A stretch of DNA of 64,000 nucleotides, taken from the NCBI RefSeq assembly GCF_007655135.1, contig NC_045127.1, positions 6,395,001 to 6,459,000 on the forward strand, written 5' to 3'. The notes beneath the pieces were generated by a model. That model was not told the DNA's origin. It was given only the letters and a program-made list of their open reading frames with translations, and did not search any database. The stretch comes from Punica granatum. Taxonomy: Eukaryota; Streptophyta; Magnoliopsida; Myrtales; Lythraceae. The position numbers were made by a program, and so were the translations under genes. Positions 60,924 to 64,000 of the stretch are shown here, piece by piece; positions within the stretch are counted from its first letter, which is position 1, and each line of letters opens with the position of its first letter.

Positions 60924-61640
60924 CTAGCAGCATATGCAAAATGAATATTATCAAGCAAATACTTTGACGTATAATTTAAGATTAAGGTTGTAGGCTTGCA
61001 ACAGATGCAAAATGAATATTATTGAGCGAAATGAAGTATGAAAGTACATGAATCTTAGAGTGGACTACCGCTGTCGCACTCTACTTATTCATTAGCAACC
61101 GTTTTTGCCCCTGGTATATTTTTGCCACCAATTAGCTTTAAACGTTGGCATTACATCTAACATTTATACCTTTTCGTTAACTTTCGTAACAGAAAATTCA
61201 TAAACGGCGTTATGTTTTTCGTCATTTTTCCGTCACAGAATGATATAAATGTTAGACGAAATGCCAACGTCTGGGGCTAATTGGTGACAAAAATATATCA
61301 TGAGTAAAAACGGTTGCTAATGAACAAATGGATGGCGACCGTGGTAATCTATTCTGAATCTTATCAGTTCTTAATCAATATAGGTAATATTGTGAAACAT
61401 GATTATTTAAGATTAATTTTTACATGATGGAGCCGAGAGGGAGAATCTAATATTTTACTGTATCCAGCGGGGCGGGCGTTATTCGTCCCGAAGGTCATAG
61501 AAAACTCGGACGAATATCTTACGGGTCATATGAGACGGTCATATTTTTTATAAGGTATGGTCGTGCCTGGACCGTGTTCCATGCGCGTAATGCCTCTGCT
61601 CGCCTTAAATATTCCTTCCCTTTCTTCCTCTTCTTTCCAA
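60924..61640. other. Spacer and probable promoter of the LRR gene
   Basis: Includes an imperfect inverted pair near 61075-61170 and 61210-61345: 'accgtttttgcccctggta' in the first half is mirrored by 'aaaacggttgctaatgaac' in the second. This suggests a small fold-back element. 'ttaaatattcc' near 61606 is a weak TATA candidate. Confidence 0.4.
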
Positions 61641-61659
61641 AAACAATATCACGCATACA

Positions 61660-62617
61660 ACAATTCTCTCTCTCTCACCCTCCCCCTCTCTCTCTCACGC
61701 ACACACACACAAACATGTGCGTCTGCCTCTCTGCTTGAAGCTGCCTGTCATCATTTGCTTTGCCGGAGAGTGGAGACCAGATGGTCGAAATTGCCGGACA
61801 TCAATCATTTGCTGGAGAGCTTCAGCCTCCAACTTCAACCGGGTATGTTTAATGCTTTATCGACATGCTTTCTTGGTTTCTCGTGTGAGATTATTCCTTA
61901 GACTGAGCAGATCCAAACAGAGTCGAGCTATAGAGTTGAATTTGGCAATGGAAAGAGACCCTTTTGTTTGCTTTACTGCTCTGTTTCATCCTCGGTTTGA
62001 TCGAAATTTTCCATTAACGTTAAGAACCAACCTCTGTCACTGTCCATGTCAAGATTGCATGCTGCGGCTCAACTGAAACAGAAACAGAGCAGAAATGTAC
62101 GAAAGCAGAACATTATTGTTTTATCATTCTGGGTTTCTTGTCTTGACTGGGGGGGGGGGGGAAAGGATTAATGGGTTTGGCTTTGTTTTACTGTGAGCAG
62201 AAGCTGGAATAATCTGGGAGGAGAAGGAACCAGTCAGTGGAGGTGAAGCTTCTGGAGAGAAGCTGCTGCGACGACAACTCTGGCCCACTTCCAAGAGGTC
62301 TCTCCTGGATCCACAGTCAGCGGTGGTTCTCCGTTGTCGGCCCCTCCATCGCCTTCTCGTCGTGTTTCGCTGCTGCTCTGGTCCCTTCCGATTGACTATG
62401 GTTAACGATCCGTCCGAACCGATCCCGATGTGATCTATTTGGCTTTCAATAACCAGTGTTCTTGACAGTTCGAATCGAGGAACCGGTGGAGATGTGAGAA
62501 AAGGAGTACCTTTCGCCATTACAGCGTGAAGGGTCAGAGGAAAGGGAATAATTCATTGTGGACTGGATAAGTTTCCAGAGTTTTGGTTCAGTTCGGGTAA
62601 ATTGAGCTTGCATTGCG
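61660..62617 (+). other. Probable 5' leader region of the LRR gene
   Basis: CT/CA microsatellites at about 61664-61714 mark the likely transcription start area. 'cgggtatgttta' near 61840 looks like a donor of a leader intron, with candidate acceptors such as 'gtgagcag' near 62200. A 13-base poly-G run lies at 62149-62161. Short frames here do not resemble known proteins and are taken as untranslated. Confidence 0.4.
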
Positions 62618-64000
62618 ATGGCGAAGTTGAGCTGCTTTTCCTTGCTAACTGGAAGGAAGAAGAAGGTGATTCTCATTCAAATTTTGGTTAATAGAGTTGC
62701 AGTTAGTTCTCCATTTGTGCGACTTGATTATCTGGAATCTACTAGTATGTTGATTATCTGTTTAATGGACTGCAGGGGAATGAGGAAAAAGCAAAGACTA
62801 CTGCAGGCGCCCCGAAGGCCCTCCTGGTGAGGCTGGACCATCCTGTCAAACCATTCGAGACTGACGAGTTGAAGCACACGTCGTTTAAGGTTCCGGTACC
62901 TTTAGGCATTAACCAAGATGCCGAATTCAATGTGAAGGTCACGGTCCATGAGAGCCCTATTTCTGGGGCTGAAGCGCCAGAGATAGCTTACGAGGGAGAA
63001 GATGAACAAGAGGAGATGGACAAGGATCACTCCTCCATCAGGAGGGACTACTCGGACTTTGATCTCCAAGCCCGAGAAAGAGAGGCTGCCTTAGACTCTG
63101 AGGAGTTTGATTTGAGTGGCATGGGTGATGCGGATGTAGCCTTTGTGCGGGACAGTATAGATTTGAAGATCCAAAGCGGCCATGTTAGTGATCCTGGGGT
63201 CAGGAAAACCGAGTTCTGGGCCTCACCGACGCTGAAGCGGTCATGCTCGAATCTGGAAATCAGTGAGGCTCTTAAGAGGGCGGCCGGTAAACTGTCTCCT
63301 CCATCGAAGTCCCAGTCATTTGAGGAGCTTCAAGCGTTAGCCCACAACATGACGGAGAATGCGAATTACTGCGAGGGCAGCCCTGTTTCGGTAAATTCCC
63401 ACTTTAGTGCTGACAAGGTGATGTTAAAGAAGCATTCCTCGAGCCAAGTACTTCCCTCGAGGAGTCGAAGACTGTGGTGGAAGCTCTTCCTGTGGAGCCA
63501 CCGGAACTCCCACAAGAAGTTCGTTAAACCACGGCCTGTTCCAGTTCCAATTCCCGCTTTGGCTGCTCTGAACCAACGAGGAGGAGGATACTCTTCGGAC
63601 ACTCTCGAACCAAGCCGTGCGATGAAGTTCAAAGTGACAGAGTTGCCCCCGTCATTCGATGGTCATTCCCCAAGCCTGGAAATCATAGCTGCTGCTGGTT
63701 TGTGGCCTCAGAACCAGTGGGTTGCTTTCACAGGGGAATCTTCGTCTTCCCCCCTCGCGAGAGTGGATGAATGGGTGAAGGATCTCAGTATTGAGCCAAC
63801 AATTCCGGATGATGATTATAATGGCGAGAACGGTGATGAGGACAATATCATCTTTCCGCCTTCTCCTGAGACTGCTCGGGGATCTGCCCACCACTTGGTT
63901 CGACATCCTGAGACGAACCTCGGAGAGGAGATTCTCCATGCTAATAGCCTCATTCAGTCGCTCAACTCTTCTTCATCGGTTGCTCATATCTCAGGAGTCG
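62618..64000 (+). CDS. LRR protein, 'outer arm dynein light chain 1-like' family (N-terminal part)
   Basis: Truncated by the window edge. Exon 1 is 62618-62665 (MAKLSCFSLLTGRKKK, phase 0). Exon 2 starts at 62776 after 'ctgcag' and is open to the window end, giving 424 codons so far. Recognisable family segments are 'LKHTSFKVPVPLGINQDAEF', 'DYSDFDLQAREREAALDSEE', 'RRLWWKLFLWSHRNSHKKF', 'DEWVKDLSI' and, at the edge, 'ANSLIQSLNSSSSVAHISG'. In relatives this last segment immediately precedes leucine-rich repeats, which would lie beyond position 64000. The visible part is acidic, Ser-rich and probably disordered, with no signal peptide. Function in plants is undefined; the dynein name comes only from LRR similarity and flowering plants lack axonemes. 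The family call is from memory of Arabidopsis At1g78230-like proteins. Confidence 0.72.

Noticed and set aside
61557..62076. Two overlapping frames of about 115 codons
   Set aside because: Span CT/CA microsatellites and the presumed 5' leader and leader intron of the LRR gene; no family resemblance.

Overview
The window reads as nuclear DNA of a flowering plant, most likely a eudicot. Its genes are intron-rich with GT/AG junctions, the intergenic DNA is AT-rich with many MITEs and hAT/Mutator relics, and the proteins belong to plant families (CYP72A, DC1, NIP aquaporin, PAPP2C, MBD8, CSU1/NOSIP). I found no rRNA gene, credible tRNA gene, CRISPR array or prokaryotic operon. The species cannot be fixed from the sequence alone.

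Layout. 0-2.1 kb: AT-rich DNA with fold-back repeats. 2.1-5.6 kb (-): a five-exon CYP72A-type P450 with two frameshifts, probably a pseudogene. 5.84-8.0 kb and 20.77-22.96 kb: two arms of a 2.2 kb inverted duplication. In both arms the same end lies just upstream of a gene, the P450 on the left and a DC1 gene on the right. 8-14.4 kb: AT-rich desert with diverged tandem repeats. 14.4-20.7 kb: a P450 graveyard (an exon 3 relic on +, and three exon 5 relics on -) containing a decayed hAT (DUF4371) transposon and several MITEs. 23.1 kb (+): single-exon DC1 protein gene. 24.4 kb: an 84-base poly-C run.

25.3-43.3 kb is the conserved gene core: ribokinase RBSK (+), a NIP aquaporin (-) whose stop codon lies inside a MITE, a CSU1/NOSIP-like RING protein (-), a PAPP2C-like PP2C phosphatase (+), a possible orphan transcript at 37.1 kb (+), and a long MBD8-like chromatin protein (-). 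These are mostly housekeeping or regulatory genes (ribose salvage, solute transport, light-signalling control, methyl-DNA reading) and do not form an operon-like pathway. The PP2C/MBD8 pair recalls the Arabidopsis At1g22280-At1g22310 neighbourhood, from memory.

43.5-61.6 kb is repeat-dominated: a 2.14 kb tandem duplication (46.15-50.46 kb), a 3.49 kb hAT element with an exact 8-bp target-site duplication, a 2.03 kb Pack-MULE with an exact 9-bp TSD carrying a piece of an RBP45/47-type RNA-binding protein gene, and a 551-bp non-autonomous hAT related to the larger one. 62.6 kb to the edge (+): the 5' part of an LRR protein gene of the plant 'outer arm dynein light chain 1-like' family, cut by the window end.

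No wholly new system is evident. The most interesting items are the transposon-rewritten C-terminus of the aquaporin, the Pack-MULE gene capture, and the upstream region shared between the P450 and DC1 genes.
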